64,000 nt of DNA from an uncultured Polaribacter sp. (lineage in GTDB: Bacteria > Bacteroidota > Bacteroidia > Flavobacteriales > Flavobacteriaceae): contig NZ_CANMFI010000006.1 in NCBI RefSeq assembly GCF_947497125.1, forward strand, positions 164,107 to 228,106. Reading direction: 5' to 3'. The notes below the pieces were generated by a model, which saw nothing but the letters and a program-made list of their open reading frames with translations, ran no database searches and was not told the origin of the DNA. This document shows, one piece after another, positions 1-8,630 of the stretch. Position 1 is the first letter of the stretch. Each line of letters opens with the position of its first letter. Position numbers and translations under genes: made by a program.

Positions 1-1
1 T

Positions 2-217
2 ATGGGTTTAAAACCTTTAAAAGGTTATACTCTTAATGTAGATTATTTAAAAAGTAATAGAACTACAGGTGTTTTTTTAAATAATATATTTGAAGGAAAT
101 ACGAAAGAAATAAATCACCCAAAATGGATTAAATCTTATTTAGATAACAATAAAAGTTCGCCGCCAAATGATTATCTTCATTATCGTGAAGCGATGATAA
201 AGTTTATAAATAAATAA
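2..217 (+). CDS. C-terminal end of an unidentified protein (cut by window edge)
   Basis: An open frame runs from the window edge to a TAA, covering at least 71 residues. The first ATG lies at base 2, but the frame is open to the edge, so this is probably the tail of a longer gene and the ATG may be internal. The piece is charged and Lys/Asn-rich with no motif I recognise. Its stop is 7 bases before the start of the heparinase-like gene on the same strand, so the two are probably co-transcribed. Its neighbours suggest a carbohydrate-active enzyme or sulfatase, but nothing in the visible residues proves this. Confidence 0.5.
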   Translation: MGLKPLKGYTLNVDYLKSNRTTGVFLNNIFEGNTKEINHPKWIKSYLDNNKSSPPNDYLHYREAMIKFINK

Positions 218-224
218 AAATTTT

Positions 225-2708
225 ATGATAATGAAACTTAAATATATCATCTTATACTTTCTGATTTTGATGGTATTTCAAACAAAGAGTCAAGAATTAG
301 AGCGCCCATTTATTTTAGTGAAATCAAGTGAAAGAAATCAAATTTTAAATAAAATAAAAACAAAAACTTGGGCGAATAAAATTTACAGAACTCTAAAATC
401 TAATGCAGATAAGCAAGTTGATGAATTTTATAAAAACCCATCAACGTATCTTAAAAATTTGCCTTTTAATTGGGTAGAAGCTAAAAAAAATGAGTTTCCT
501 CCTTTTTTTAAAACAGATCACATAGAAAACGGAAAACATAGAAATTTAGATAACGCCACAGATAAAGAATGGAAACCTGCAGCATTATTAATTGAAAATT
601 TACAAATAGCATTAGATTGTGGTTATTTATATTATTTAACGCAAGATGAAAAATATGCCTATGTAGCTAGTAGCATTTTGTATTCTTTTACAAAATCTGT
701 TCAGAAATCTAAAATGTCTAAATGGAAAGGAAGAGGAGGTTTACTATTTCCTTATGACGGTTTTAGAGAAGTTAGAGTTATTGGGTACAGACTTCCATTG
801 ATTTATGATTTTATTGCTACTTACCTTAAAAATAACGGAAAATCTTTTGATATCATTCAAAATAAAAAAGTATCATTTCCTTTAAATGAAGCTCAAAAAG
901 TTTTTAAAACCTATGCAAATATAACTGTGAATTATGGACAAACAGGTTCTAATCACCCTGTTTTAGAAGCACCAAGCTTGGTGTATAATGCTTTGGCTTT
1001 AGATGATAAAAAAGAACGTAAAAAATGGTTGTCTTATTTTTTATCAGAAAGTACCCAAAATCAAGATGCTTTGCCAATAATGGAAAAAAACTATAAAAAT
1101 CAAGGTGATATTTGGCCAGAAACTTCACAATATTTAAATCATTCCACAGAAATTTTAGGGAAATTGTTGTTAGTTATTAACAGATATCAACCTTCTTTAG
1201 AGTTGGGTAAAAAATATCCTAATATTCTTTTTGCATTACCAAGGTTAGATGACTTAGTGTATCCCAATAACGAAATTATTCGTTGGGGAGATGGACATCG
1301 AAGACAACATGGTTCTTATCAAGCTTATGAAAATGCCTATGTTTTAGCAAAGATGGATGGCTTAAAATATTTACAAGATAAATTTACTCCATTGCTAAAA
1401 AGTGCAATGGAAAATGGACAGTATTCTAGAAATAGTATAGAAGCATTATTTTGGTATGATGATGCTATTTATGGAGCTTCTAATACTATAAAACTACCAA
1501 GAACAGATAGAGTCTATCATGCAGGTATTGTGTTGCAAAGAAATTTAAGTACAACTAACAACCCAAAAGATGGATTAATGGGATTTGTTGGAGGTGCACA
1601 TATGGTTCATGGCCATGCAGAAGGTATGAATATTGAATTATATGGAGAAGGACAAGTTTTAGGTGTAGATCATGGGAGAAAAAATTACGGCAAAGATTTG
1701 CATGAAAACTACTCCAGAATTTTTGCAGCTCACAACACAGTAATTGTAAACGGAAGTTCTCAAGGAGAAGATGGTTGGGTAAATTTGGGAATCAATTCTG
1801 TGGAGTTGATTTCAATGGAACCAAAGGTTAATGATGTAGGAATTTCTCCAAATCATTCTTTTAGTCAAACTAGTTTTGTTGATGATAAAGCAGATAAAGC
1901 AGAAGCAACTCAAGAAAGAACTTTAGGACTCATTAGAACATCGCCAACAACAGGTTTTTATGTAGATGTTTTTCGTTCAAAATCTAAATTACAAAATGAA
2001 TATCATGATTATTTATATCATAATATTGGTGATAAGCTTGTCTTTGAAAATAAGGATATAAAGTTGCAAAAAACACCAAATAGATATATGGCAAATGCGA
2101 ATGCTGAATGGATTCACAATAAAAAATATAGAAATCCAGGATGGCATTTTTTTAAAGATGTAAAAACATCTCAAGAATATAAAAACAATGTAAAAGCTAC
2201 TTTTCATATCAAAAAGTTAAGAGGAAATAGTTTGTTCATGCAATTACATATTCCTGGGTTTAAAAATAGAACCTACACCAAAGTAAAAGCACCTGCAACT
2301 TTTGAATCTCCAGAACCTTATGATAGAAAACCGACCCCAACTTTAGTCATAAGAAATAAGGGTGAAGCTTGGCAAAACCCTTTTGTAGTAATTTTTGAGC
2401 CTTTTAATAGCTCAGAAAAACCAAGCATACAATATGTTACAAAAATTGAGCAAAATGGCATTTATAGAGGATTGATTATAGAAAGTAAAACACCTTCTGA
2501 AAATCTAATTCAATACGTAATTACACAATCTAAAGATCAATTTTTTAAGAATGATGATATTTATTTTAAAGGTTCTTATGCAGTAATAACATTAAATAAT
2601 AAGAATGAATTAAAGAGTATTTATATTGGTGAAGGAGAAAAATTAATTTATAAAAATGAAGAAATTGTCACAAACTCATCAAAAACATATTTTAAATCTT
2701 ATGATTAA
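225..2708 (+). CDS. Secreted heparinase II/III-family protein, candidate polysaccharide lyase
   Basis: The 827-residue protein starts with a short signal peptide (MIMKLKYIILYFLILMVFQT, probable cleavage after about residue 22; the ATG six bases later is equally possible). An alpha-helical alginate-lyase-like N-terminal half is followed by a heparinase II/III-type beta region. The His-rich stretch GGAHMVHGHAEGMNIELYGE near residues 456-475 is typical of that C-terminal domain. Family members cleave uronic-acid polysaccharides by beta-elimination in the periplasm or at the surface. The rhamnose catabolic operon nearby suggests that the substrate could be a rhamnose/uronate polymer such as ulvan. 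The size and two-part architecture recall ulvan or glycosaminoglycan lyase families, but I cannot assign the PL family. The 3' end overlaps the next gene by 8 bases (ATGATTAA), implying translational coupling. Confidence 0.8.
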   Translation: MIMKLKYIILYFLILMVFQTKSQELERPFILVKSSERNQILNKIKTKTWANKIYRTLKSNADKQVDEFYKNPSTYLKNLPFNWVEAKKNEFPPFFKTDHIENGKHRNLDNATDKEWKPAALLIENLQIALDCGYLYYLTQDEKYAYVASSILYSFTKSVQKSKMSKWKGRGGLLFPYDGFREVRVIGYRLPLIYDFIATYLKNNGKSFDIIQNKKVSFPLNEAQKVFKTYANITVNYGQTGSNHPVLEAPSLVYNALALDDKKERKKWLSYFLSESTQNQDALPIMEKNYKNQGDIWPETSQYLNHSTEILGKLLLVINRYQPSLELGKKYPNILFALPRLDDLVYPNNEIIRWGDGHRRQHGSYQAYENAYVLAKMDGLKYLQDKFTPLLKSAMENGQYSRNSIEALFWYDDAIYGASNTIKLPRTDRVYHAGIVLQRNLSTTNNPKDGLMGFVGGAHMVHGHAEGMNIELYGEGQVLGVDHGRKNYGKDLHENYSRIFAAHNTVIVNGSSQGEDGWVNLGINSVELISMEPKVNDVGISPNHSFSQTSFVDDKADKAEATQERTLGLIRTSPTTGFYVDVFRSKSKLQNEYHDYLYHNIGDKLVFENKDIKLQKTPNRYMANANAEWIHNKKYRNPGWHFFKDVKTSQEYKNNVKATFHIKKLRGNSLFMQLHIPGFKNRTYTKVKAPATFESPEPYDRKPTPTLVIRNKGEAWQNPFVVIFEPFNSSEKPSIQYVTKIEQNGIYRGLIIESKTPSENLIQYVITQSKDQFFKNDDIYFKGSYAVITLNNKNELKSIYIGEGEKLIYKNEEIVTNSSKTYFKSYD

Positions 2709-3840
2709 AAAAAGTATTCTTTTAATATGTCTTAGCGTTTTTCTTTTTGGATGTCAAACAGATCAAGATAAAAACAAAACATTATTATTTGTAGGAAGTT
2801 TTACAGATAAAAAACCAGGAGAAGGAATATATGTGTATGAATTTGATTTAGAAACAGGAGAAGCTCATTTAAAGAATACTATAGATACTCTTACAAATAC
2901 TTCATTTTTAAAATTGTCTCCTAATGGTAAGTATTTATATTCTGTAGCAGACAGTCAGATGAAATACAATGGAAAAATAGCTGCTTTTAAAGTTGATGTT
3001 TCAAAATCAAAGTTAGTATTTATAAATACTCAGGATTGTGGAGGGGTAAATCCTGCGCATCTAGAAATTGATAAAAGTGGTAATTATCTAACAAATTCTA
3101 ATTATTCAGATGGAAGTTTAAGTCTTTTTAAACTTAATAAAAATGGGAGTTTAAGTAAGTCTTTACAAGTATTACGATTTAAAGATAGCAGTATTGTTAA
3201 AAATCGTCAGGCCTCTTCTCATATCCACTCTTCAAATTTTTCTTCTGATGGAAATTATTTGTTCGCACAAGATTTAGGAGCTGATAAACTTAGAAAATTT
3301 ACGCTTGATACATTACATAAAAAATTAAAACAGCAGCAAGAGATTAAAACAAAACCAGGAAGTGGGCCAAGACATTTTACCTTTCATCCAAATGAGAAAT
3401 TTGGATATCTAGTTAATGAATTAAGTGGTAAAATTAATGTTTATAACTATGAAAACGGAAACTTAAATTTTATAGAAGAGTATACAACTTATCAAAAAAA
3501 ACAAGATATATACAGAGCAGCAGACATACATATCTCACCAGATGGTAAATTTTTATATGCTTCAAATAGAGGTCCAGAAGAAGATACTATTGTCATTTTT
3601 TCTATTGATAAAAAAACTGGAAAACTACAGTTAGTTGGGCATCAGCAAACTTTTGGAGCGCACCCAAGGAATTTTGGAATAGATGCCTCTGGTACATTTC
3701 TTTTAGTTGCCAATATGCATACTAATAGGGTTGTAATTTTTAAAAGAAATAAAGAAACAGGAAAATTAACAAAGCTTTCTAATGAAATTAGTGTTCGTAA
3801 TCCGTCTAGTATTCAAATAAAAACTTACAATTTGTATTAG
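2701..3840 (+). CDS. Lipoprotein lactonase, YkgB/6-phosphogluconolactonase-like beta-propeller
   Basis: This is a 379-residue protein of the seven-bladed propeller lactonase family. Blade motifs recur, such as LSPNGKYLYSV, FSSDGNYLFAQD, ISPDGKFLYASNRGPEE and GIDASGTFLLVANMHTNRV. The ATG at 2701 was chosen over an upstream in-frame start at 2656. It gives a clean lipoprotein signal (MIKKSILLICLSVFLFGCQ, lipobox LFGC, Cys18) and overlaps the preceding stop by 8 bases. The family includes cytosolic 6-phosphogluconolactonases and many uncharacterised exported members. A lipid-anchored version beside a polysaccharide lyase probably acts on a sugar lactone in the periplasm, not on 6-phosphogluconolactone. 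That role is inference. It ends close to the convergent regulator gene. Confidence 0.78.
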   Translation: MIKKSILLICLSVFLFGCQTDQDKNKTLLFVGSFTDKKPGEGIYVYEFDLETGEAHLKNTIDTLTNTSFLKLSPNGKYLYSVADSQMKYNGKIAAFKVDVSKSKLVFINTQDCGGVNPAHLEIDKSGNYLTNSNYSDGSLSLFKLNKNGSLSKSLQVLRFKDSSIVKNRQASSHIHSSNFSSDGNYLFAQDLGADKLRKFTLDTLHKKLKQQQEIKTKPGSGPRHFTFHPNEKFGYLVNELSGKINVYNYENGNLNFIEEYTTYQKKQDIYRAADIHISPDGKFLYASNRGPEEDTIVIFSIDKKTGKLQLVGHQQTFGAHPRNFGIDASGTFLLVANMHTNRVVIFKRNKETGKLTKLSNEISVRNPSSIQIKTYNLY

Positions 3841-4877
3841 AGCGATTCTCTTTCAATAAGGTTAAAAGGTACTTTAAAAGATCCTTTTTCTTTGTTTAAA
3901 ATCATACTTGCAGCAGTTTCCCCCATTATTTTAAAATCTGTAGAAATTACTGTAATCCCTAATAATTCTTTTAAAGGAGTATCGTTATAAGAAATAATAC
4001 CAATATCTTTACCTAACACATATTCATCTTCTCGAACTTGTTTTACCAAATTAACCAAATCTGCCTCTTCTATGGTAATAAATAAATCTCCTTTTTTTAA
4101 AATCATATCATCATAAACTTCATTCAGTATTTCGAAGTCTAATTTATGTTCAACACAAAATTTTCTAAACCCATGTAGTATTCTTCTTGGATACGGATAT
4201 ACAGCTTTATTTGGGTAAATAAGCATAATTTTTTTGTAATTGCTTATTTTTTCTATCCCTTCTTTTAATGCAGTGTAGATGTCATTTTCAAAATCCTGAT
4301 AAATTTCAATCCCTTTTACGTCAATTCCTGGTTTAATATTGTCTAGTAGTACTAGTTTTTCTTTAGGGATGCTTTTGATAGCTTTTATAACATTGTCTGT
4401 ATAGCTAACATGTTTTAATTCCTCTGTTTTAAAATGAGGCATAATTACAAAGTAATCATATGCAGATTTGTTTTTTTCTAAAAGATTTAAAAACAAGGTT
4501 TCATCGCAATGATAAATATGTAAATCTGTGTGAGAATTGGCGCCAATAGTATTTATAAAATAATTATAGGTTCTAAGTTTATAAGAGCTTAATTTATTGA
4601 CTAAGAATAAAATATTAACCTTAGAAATTAATTTTGTTCTTGAGATGTAAAACCCTTTGCCGCGAATAGAGGTAATTATATTTCTCTCTTTTAAGATGCT
4701 ATAAGCTTTTTCAACAGTATCTCTAGAAAGGTAAAACTCTTCACTAAACATATTTATTGAAGGAATTTTTTGATCGATTACCAAGTTACCTGTAGAGATA
4801 TTATGAATTATAGAATCTATTATTTGCTGGTATTTTGGAATCCTAGATTCAGTATCAATTTTTATATTTTTTATCAT
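3837..4877 (-). CDS. GntR-family transcriptional regulator with sugar-binding-type effector domain
   Basis: The 346-residue regulator is read from the ATG at 4877 (MIKNIKIDTESRIPKYQQII). A longer frame to 4928 adds a hydrophobic stretch that does not fit the family. The N-terminal 70 residues form the GntR winged helix (FSEEFYLSRDTVEKAYSILK, then RGKGFYIS). The remainder (from NILFLVNKLSS) resembles a LacI/periplasmic-binding-protein ligand domain, as in AraR-type regulators. It is transcribed away from the rhamnose operon, and the shared intergenic region carries several dyads, so it is probably that operon's regulator. The effector is likely L-rhamnose, rhamnulose or a downstream phosphate, by context only. 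Its 3' end overlaps the convergent lactonase gene by 4 bases. Confidence 0.85.
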   Translation of the reverse strand: MIKNIKIDTESRIPKYQQIIDSIIHNISTGNLVIDQKIPSINMFSEEFYLSRDTVEKAYSILKERNIITSIRGKGFYISRTKLISKVNILFLVNKLSSYKLRTYNYFINTIGANSHTDLHIYHCDETLFLNLLEKNKSAYDYFVIMPHFKTEELKHVSYTDNVIKAIKSIPKEKLVLLDNIKPGIDVKGIEIYQDFENDIYTALKEGIEKISNYKKIMLIYPNKAVYPYPRRILHGFRKFCVEHKLDFEILNEVYDDMILKKGDLFITIEEADLVNLVKQVREDEYVLGKDIGIISYNDTPLKELLGITVISTDFKIMGETAASMILNKEKGSFKVPFNLIERESL

Positions 4878-5153
4878 ATCTATACTTAAAAAAAATAAAA
4901 ATAAAACTTTAATTCTAATTGACCACAAAATGTGTTTGTTTTCTTACATATGTTTTACATATTAATAAATCTAGTTGCTGTTCTTTGAAGTTTTATTATA
5001 TTTATAATCTTCTAAACAAATTTGTAAAAAGTATTTACAATAGAAATCATTTCCAAAATTATAACAAATGAAGTGTTTTTACTGAAACCATATAGTACAG
5101 GATACAAATACTAGTTTGTAGCTTTAGATTTGTCATATAATATAATAATTTTT
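4878..5153. promoter_or_regulatory. Divergent control region between the GntR regulator and the rhamnose operon
   Basis: This 276-base gap contains at least three dyads. ACAAATTTGT (5016-5025) is self-complementary. TTGTAAA-N5-TTTACAA (5022-5040) has perfect 7-base arms. TACAAA-N6-TTTGTA (5103-5120) lies just upstream of the operon -7 box. Dyads of this kind suit a dimeric GntR repressor, so these are the best operator candidates; binding is inferred. Confidence 0.5.
5094..5132 (+). promoter_or_regulatory. Rhamnose operon promoter with AGTACAGGATA element
   Basis: AGTACAGGATA (5094-5104) is followed after exactly 20 bases by TAGATTTG (5125-5132), which fits the Bacteroidota -7 box TAnnTTTG. 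Where a -33 TTG would be expected the sequence reads ATA, so the 11-mer seems to replace the -33 element. The same arrangement occurs before the permease and gapN genes. The operon's ATG lies 21 bases after the -7 box. Confidence 0.55.
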
Positions 5154-7259
5154 ATGAAAACCAACACAAAGACATTTAAGTACGTAGATTATTTATGGGA
5201 TCAAGAAAAAGCGAATGCTTTAGGAGATGATCAAGTTGCATTATTTTTATACCGTTCTAATATTTTAGGAGCAGATCTTAGAATTACAAATTATGGTGGT
5301 GGTAATACAAGTTGTAAAACGATAGAGAAAGATCCGCTAACAAATCAAGAAGTAGAGGTAATGTGGGTAAAAGGTTCTGGTGGAGATATTGGAACTTTAA
5401 ATAGAGCAGGAATTGCTGGTTTATACACAAGTAGATTAAGAGATTTAAAAAATGTTTATGGCGGTCTTCAAGATGAAGATAGAATGGTTGGTTTATTCAA
5501 TCATTGTATTTACGATTTAGATAGTAAAGCACCATCAATAGATACACCTTTGCATGGTTTGTTACCATTTGCACATATAGATCATTTACATCCAGATGCT
5601 TTAATTGCAGTTGCTGCAGCTAAAGATAGTGAGAAAGTTACCAAAGAAATTTGGGGTGATACTATGGGATGGGTGCCTTGGCAAAAACCAGGTTTCGATT
5701 TAGGTTTGCAATTAGAAAAGTGTTTGGCAGACAATCCTGGAATTAGAGGAATCGTTTTAGGTTCTCACGGTTTATTTACTTGGGGAGACACTTCTTACGA
5801 ATGTTATATAAATAGTTTAGAGGTTATAGAAATGGCTTCTGAATACATAGAGAAAAAATTAAAAGAACAAGGCGAAGTTTTTGGTGGTCAAAAAGTTGAA
5901 AGTTTACCACAGGAAGATCGTTTAGAAAAAGCAGCTCAATTAATGCCTTTATTAAGAGGTTTGTGCTCTTCTGAAAATAGAATGATTGGTCATTTTTCGG
6001 ATACTGATGTTGTAATGCAATATATTAACAGTAACGATTTAGAGAGATTAGCTCCTATGGGAACCTCTTGTCCAGATCACTTTTTAAGAACTAAGATTCA
6101 ACCGTTGGTTTTAGACTTAGACAAAAATGAAGACGTATCTGATGCAGAAGCTGTGTTAAAGAAATTAGAGCCAGCTTTTGCTGCTTATCGTCAAGAATAT
6201 GTAGATTATTACAATACTTGTAAAAAAGACAATAGTCCTGCAATTCGTGATGCAAATCCTGTAATTATTATTTATCCAGGAGTTGGTATGTTTAGTTTTG
6301 CTAAAAACAAGCAGACTACACGTGTTGCAAGCGAATTTTATATCAATGCAATTAATGTAATGCGTGGTGCAGAAGCAATTACTGCATATACTTCTTTACC
6401 AAGACAAGAAGCATTTGATATTGAGTATTGGTTGTTAGAAGAGGCAAAATTACAACGTATGCCAAAAGAAAAGCCATTATCTAGAAAAGTTGCTGTAGTA
6501 ACTGGTGCTGGTGGTGGTATTGGTAAAGCGATTGCTGATAAATTAGCAGCAGAAGGAGCAAACGTTGTTTTAACAGATATTAACGAACAAGCTTTAATAG
6601 AAGCAAACGGAACTTATGCTAGAGATGTATCTAGTTATGCTGTTTGTGATGTTACAAGTACAGATTCTATTGCAAGCGCTTATAAAAAAGCTATTTTAGA
6701 GTTTGGTGGTATAGATATGATTGTGCACAGTGCAGGATTGGCAATTTCTAAACCATTAACAGATACAACTGACAAAGACTGGAATATTTTACAAAGTATT
6801 TTAGTAAAAGGACAGTTTGATTTGGCAAAGCAATTTGCAATGATTGTTCGTAAACAAGGTTTAGGAGGTGATTATATTGCTATTGCAAGTAAAAACGGCT
6901 TAGTAGCAGGTCCTAATAATGTAGCGTATGGTACTGCAAAAGCAGCGCAACAACACATGGTACGTTTATTAGCTGCAGAATTGGCAAAAGATAAAGTAAG
7001 AGTAAATACAGTAAACCCAGATGGTGTAATTGTAGGAAGTAAAATTTGGGAAGGCGCTTGGGCAGAAGGAAGAGCTAAGGCAAACGGAATTACTGTTGAA
7101 GAATTACCAGCATTTTATGCAAAAAGAAACTTGTTAAATGAAATTATTACTCCTGCAGATATTGCAAATGGTGTATTTTCTTTAGTAGGTATTTTAGATA
7201 AGTCTACAGGAAATATCATCAATGTAGATGGTGGTATGGCAAATGCATTTGTAAGGTAA
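5154..7259 (+). CDS. rhaEW: Bifunctional rhamnulose-1-phosphate aldolase / L-lactaldehyde dehydrogenase (RhaEW type)
   Basis: The 701-residue fusion splits L-rhamnulose 1-phosphate into DHAP and L-lactaldehyde and then oxidises lactaldehyde to L-lactate. Residues 1 to about 430 form a class II aldolase domain, with metal-ligand histidines in LLPFAHIDHLHPDAL (about 140-154) and GSHGLFTWG. Residues from about 443 form a short-chain dehydrogenase with the Rossmann motif VVTGAGGGIGKA and the catalytic YGTAK. The start at 5154 (MKTNTKTFKYVDYLW) was preferred over an upstream TTG that falls inside the promoter. The fusion is the known RhaEW architecture found in several phyla. It is first in the operon. 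A hairpin terminator lies just after it, so downstream genes may be expressed less. Confidence 0.9.
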   Translation: MKTNTKTFKYVDYLWDQEKANALGDDQVALFLYRSNILGADLRITNYGGGNTSCKTIEKDPLTNQEVEVMWVKGSGGDIGTLNRAGIAGLYTSRLRDLKNVYGGLQDEDRMVGLFNHCIYDLDSKAPSIDTPLHGLLPFAHIDHLHPDALIAVAAAKDSEKVTKEIWGDTMGWVPWQKPGFDLGLQLEKCLADNPGIRGIVLGSHGLFTWGDTSYECYINSLEVIEMASEYIEKKLKEQGEVFGGQKVESLPQEDRLEKAAQLMPLLRGLCSSENRMIGHFSDTDVVMQYINSNDLERLAPMGTSCPDHFLRTKIQPLVLDLDKNEDVSDAEAVLKKLEPAFAAYRQEYVDYYNTCKKDNSPAIRDANPVIIIYPGVGMFSFAKNKQTTRVASEFYINAINVMRGAEAITAYTSLPRQEAFDIEYWLLEEAKLQRMPKEKPLSRKVAVVTGAGGGIGKAIADKLAAEGANVVLTDINEQALIEANGTYARDVSSYAVCDVTSTDSIASAYKKAILEFGGIDMIVHSAGLAISKPLTDTTDKDWNILQSILVKGQFDLAKQFAMIVRKQGLGGDYIAIASKNGLVAGPNNVAYGTAKAAQQHMVRLLAAELAKDKVRVNTVNPDGVIVGSKIWEGAWAEGRAKANGITVEELPAFYAKRNLLNEIITPADIANGVFSLVGILDKSTGNIINVDGGMANAFVR

Positions 7260-7289
7260 ACACTTTTAAGTTAAAATATATTATTTTAG

Positions 7290-7326
7290 AACTTCCATAG
7301 AGCATAAAATTTTATGGAAGTTTTTT
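7290..7326 (+). terminator. Hairpin with T-run between rhaEW and the isomerase gene
   Basis: AACTTCCATA and TATGGAAGTT form a perfect 10-bp stem with a 13-base loop, followed by six T. It lies inside an otherwise single operon, so it probably terminates only part of the transcripts or protects the 3' end of a processed rhaEW message. Confidence 0.65.
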
Positions 7327-7340
7327 ATTAAAACAGAATT

Positions 7341-8621
7341 ATGAAATTAACACAACAACATATAGAAGACGATAATAAAAAGAATTTAACATCTCAAAAT
7401 AATCAGTATAATTTTTTAGCTGATTCTTTAACCTCTAAAGGGTATGATGTAAATTCGATTATTAACAAATTATCAGAATTTCAAGTAGCAATACCAAGTT
7501 GGGCTTTAGGTGCAGGTGGTACTCGTTTTGGGCGTTTTTCTTTTTATGGAGAACCTTCTACCTTAGAACAAAAAATAGAAGATGTTGGTATTTTACACAG
7601 TTTAACTCAAACTGCAGGTGCTGTATCTTTACATATTCCTTGGGATATTCCTTCTGATTACAATGCTATTAAAGAAAAAGCAGGTGCATTGGGTATTCAA
7701 TTCGATTCTGTAAATTCAAATACATTTCAAGATCAGAAGAATGCTAAAGAAAGCTACAAGTATGGTTCTTTAAGTAATACCAGCAAAGCTGTTAGAGACC
7801 AAGCAATACAACACAACATAGATGTAATTAATATTGGAAACAAATTAGGATCTAAAAGTTTAACTGTGTGGTTAGCAGATGGTTCTTCTTTTCCAGGACA
7901 AAATAATTTTCAGACAGCTTTACAAAACACACAAGACAGCTTAAAAGAAATATACAAAGGCTTACCAGATGATTGGAAGTTACTAATAGAGTACAAGCCT
8001 TATGAACCAAACTTTTATTCAACTGTAATTCAAGATTGGGGTACTTCTTTTATGTTGGCAAATGAGTGCGGAGAAAAAGCTTTCTCATTAGTAGATTTAG
8101 GACATCATTTACCAAATTCTAACATAGAACAAATTGTATCTGTATTAATGTTAAAAGGAAAGTTAGGTGGATTTCATTTTAACGATAGTAAGTATGGTGA
8201 TGATGATTTAACTGTTGGTAGTATTAAACCATATTCGTTATTTTTAATCTTTAATGAATTGGTTTACGGAATGGAAAACAATCCACAAAACCCAGATTTA
8301 GCTTGGATGATTGATGCAAGTCATAATGTTAAAGATCCTTTAGAAGATTTATTACAATCTTTAGAAGCCATACAAGAAGCGTATGCAAAAGCATTGTTAG
8401 TAGATCAAAAAGCCTTAAGAACAGCACAATTAGAAAATGATGTTACTAAGTGTCAAGAAATTTTACAAGGTGCTTTTAGAACAGATGTAAGACCTTTATT
8501 GGCAGCAGCAAGACTAAAAACAGGTGGAGCTATAAACCCAATAGAAAGTTATAGAAATTTAGCTGTAAGAGCAGCATTAATAAAAGAAAGAGGTAAAAAT
8601 ACAATAGCAACAGGATTGTAA
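7341..8621 (+). CDS. rhaI: L-rhamnose isomerase (RhaI-type sugar isomerase)
   Basis: The 426-residue TIM-barrel isomerase converts L-rhamnose to L-rhamnulose. It resembles the Pseudomonas stutzeri-type enzyme and not E. coli RhaA. The expected metal ligands are visible: Glu217 in LLIEYKP, Asp252 in LVDLGHH, His279 in GGFHFNDSKYGDDDL, and the Asp cluster at 282-289. It is cytoplasmic, with no signal peptide. It sits between the aldolase fusion and the kinase, 9 bases before the latter. This supplies the first step of the phosphorylative rhamnose pathway. Enzymes of this type can be promiscuous towards other aldoses, but the context makes rhamnose the natural substrate. Confidence 0.88.
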   Translation: MKLTQQHIEDDNKKNLTSQNNQYNFLADSLTSKGYDVNSIINKLSEFQVAIPSWALGAGGTRFGRFSFYGEPSTLEQKIEDVGILHSLTQTAGAVSLHIPWDIPSDYNAIKEKAGALGIQFDSVNSNTFQDQKNAKESYKYGSLSNTSKAVRDQAIQHNIDVINIGNKLGSKSLTVWLADGSSFPGQNNFQTALQNTQDSLKEIYKGLPDDWKLLIEYKPYEPNFYSTVIQDWGTSFMLANECGEKAFSLVDLGHHLPNSNIEQIVSVLMLKGKLGGFHFNDSKYGDDDLTVGSIKPYSLFLIFNELVYGMENNPQNPDLAWMIDASHNVKDPLEDLLQSLEAIQEAYAKALLVDQKALRTAQLENDVTKCQEILQGAFRTDVRPLLAAARLKTGGAINPIESYRNLAVRAALIKERGKNTIATGL

Positions 8622-8630
8622 AAAAACACC

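Noticed and set aside
2656..2700. Earlier in-frame ATG for the lactonase gene
   Set aside because: It lies inside the heparinase-like gene and adds 15 residues ahead of a clean lipoprotein signal; the 2701 start explains the 8-base overlap better.
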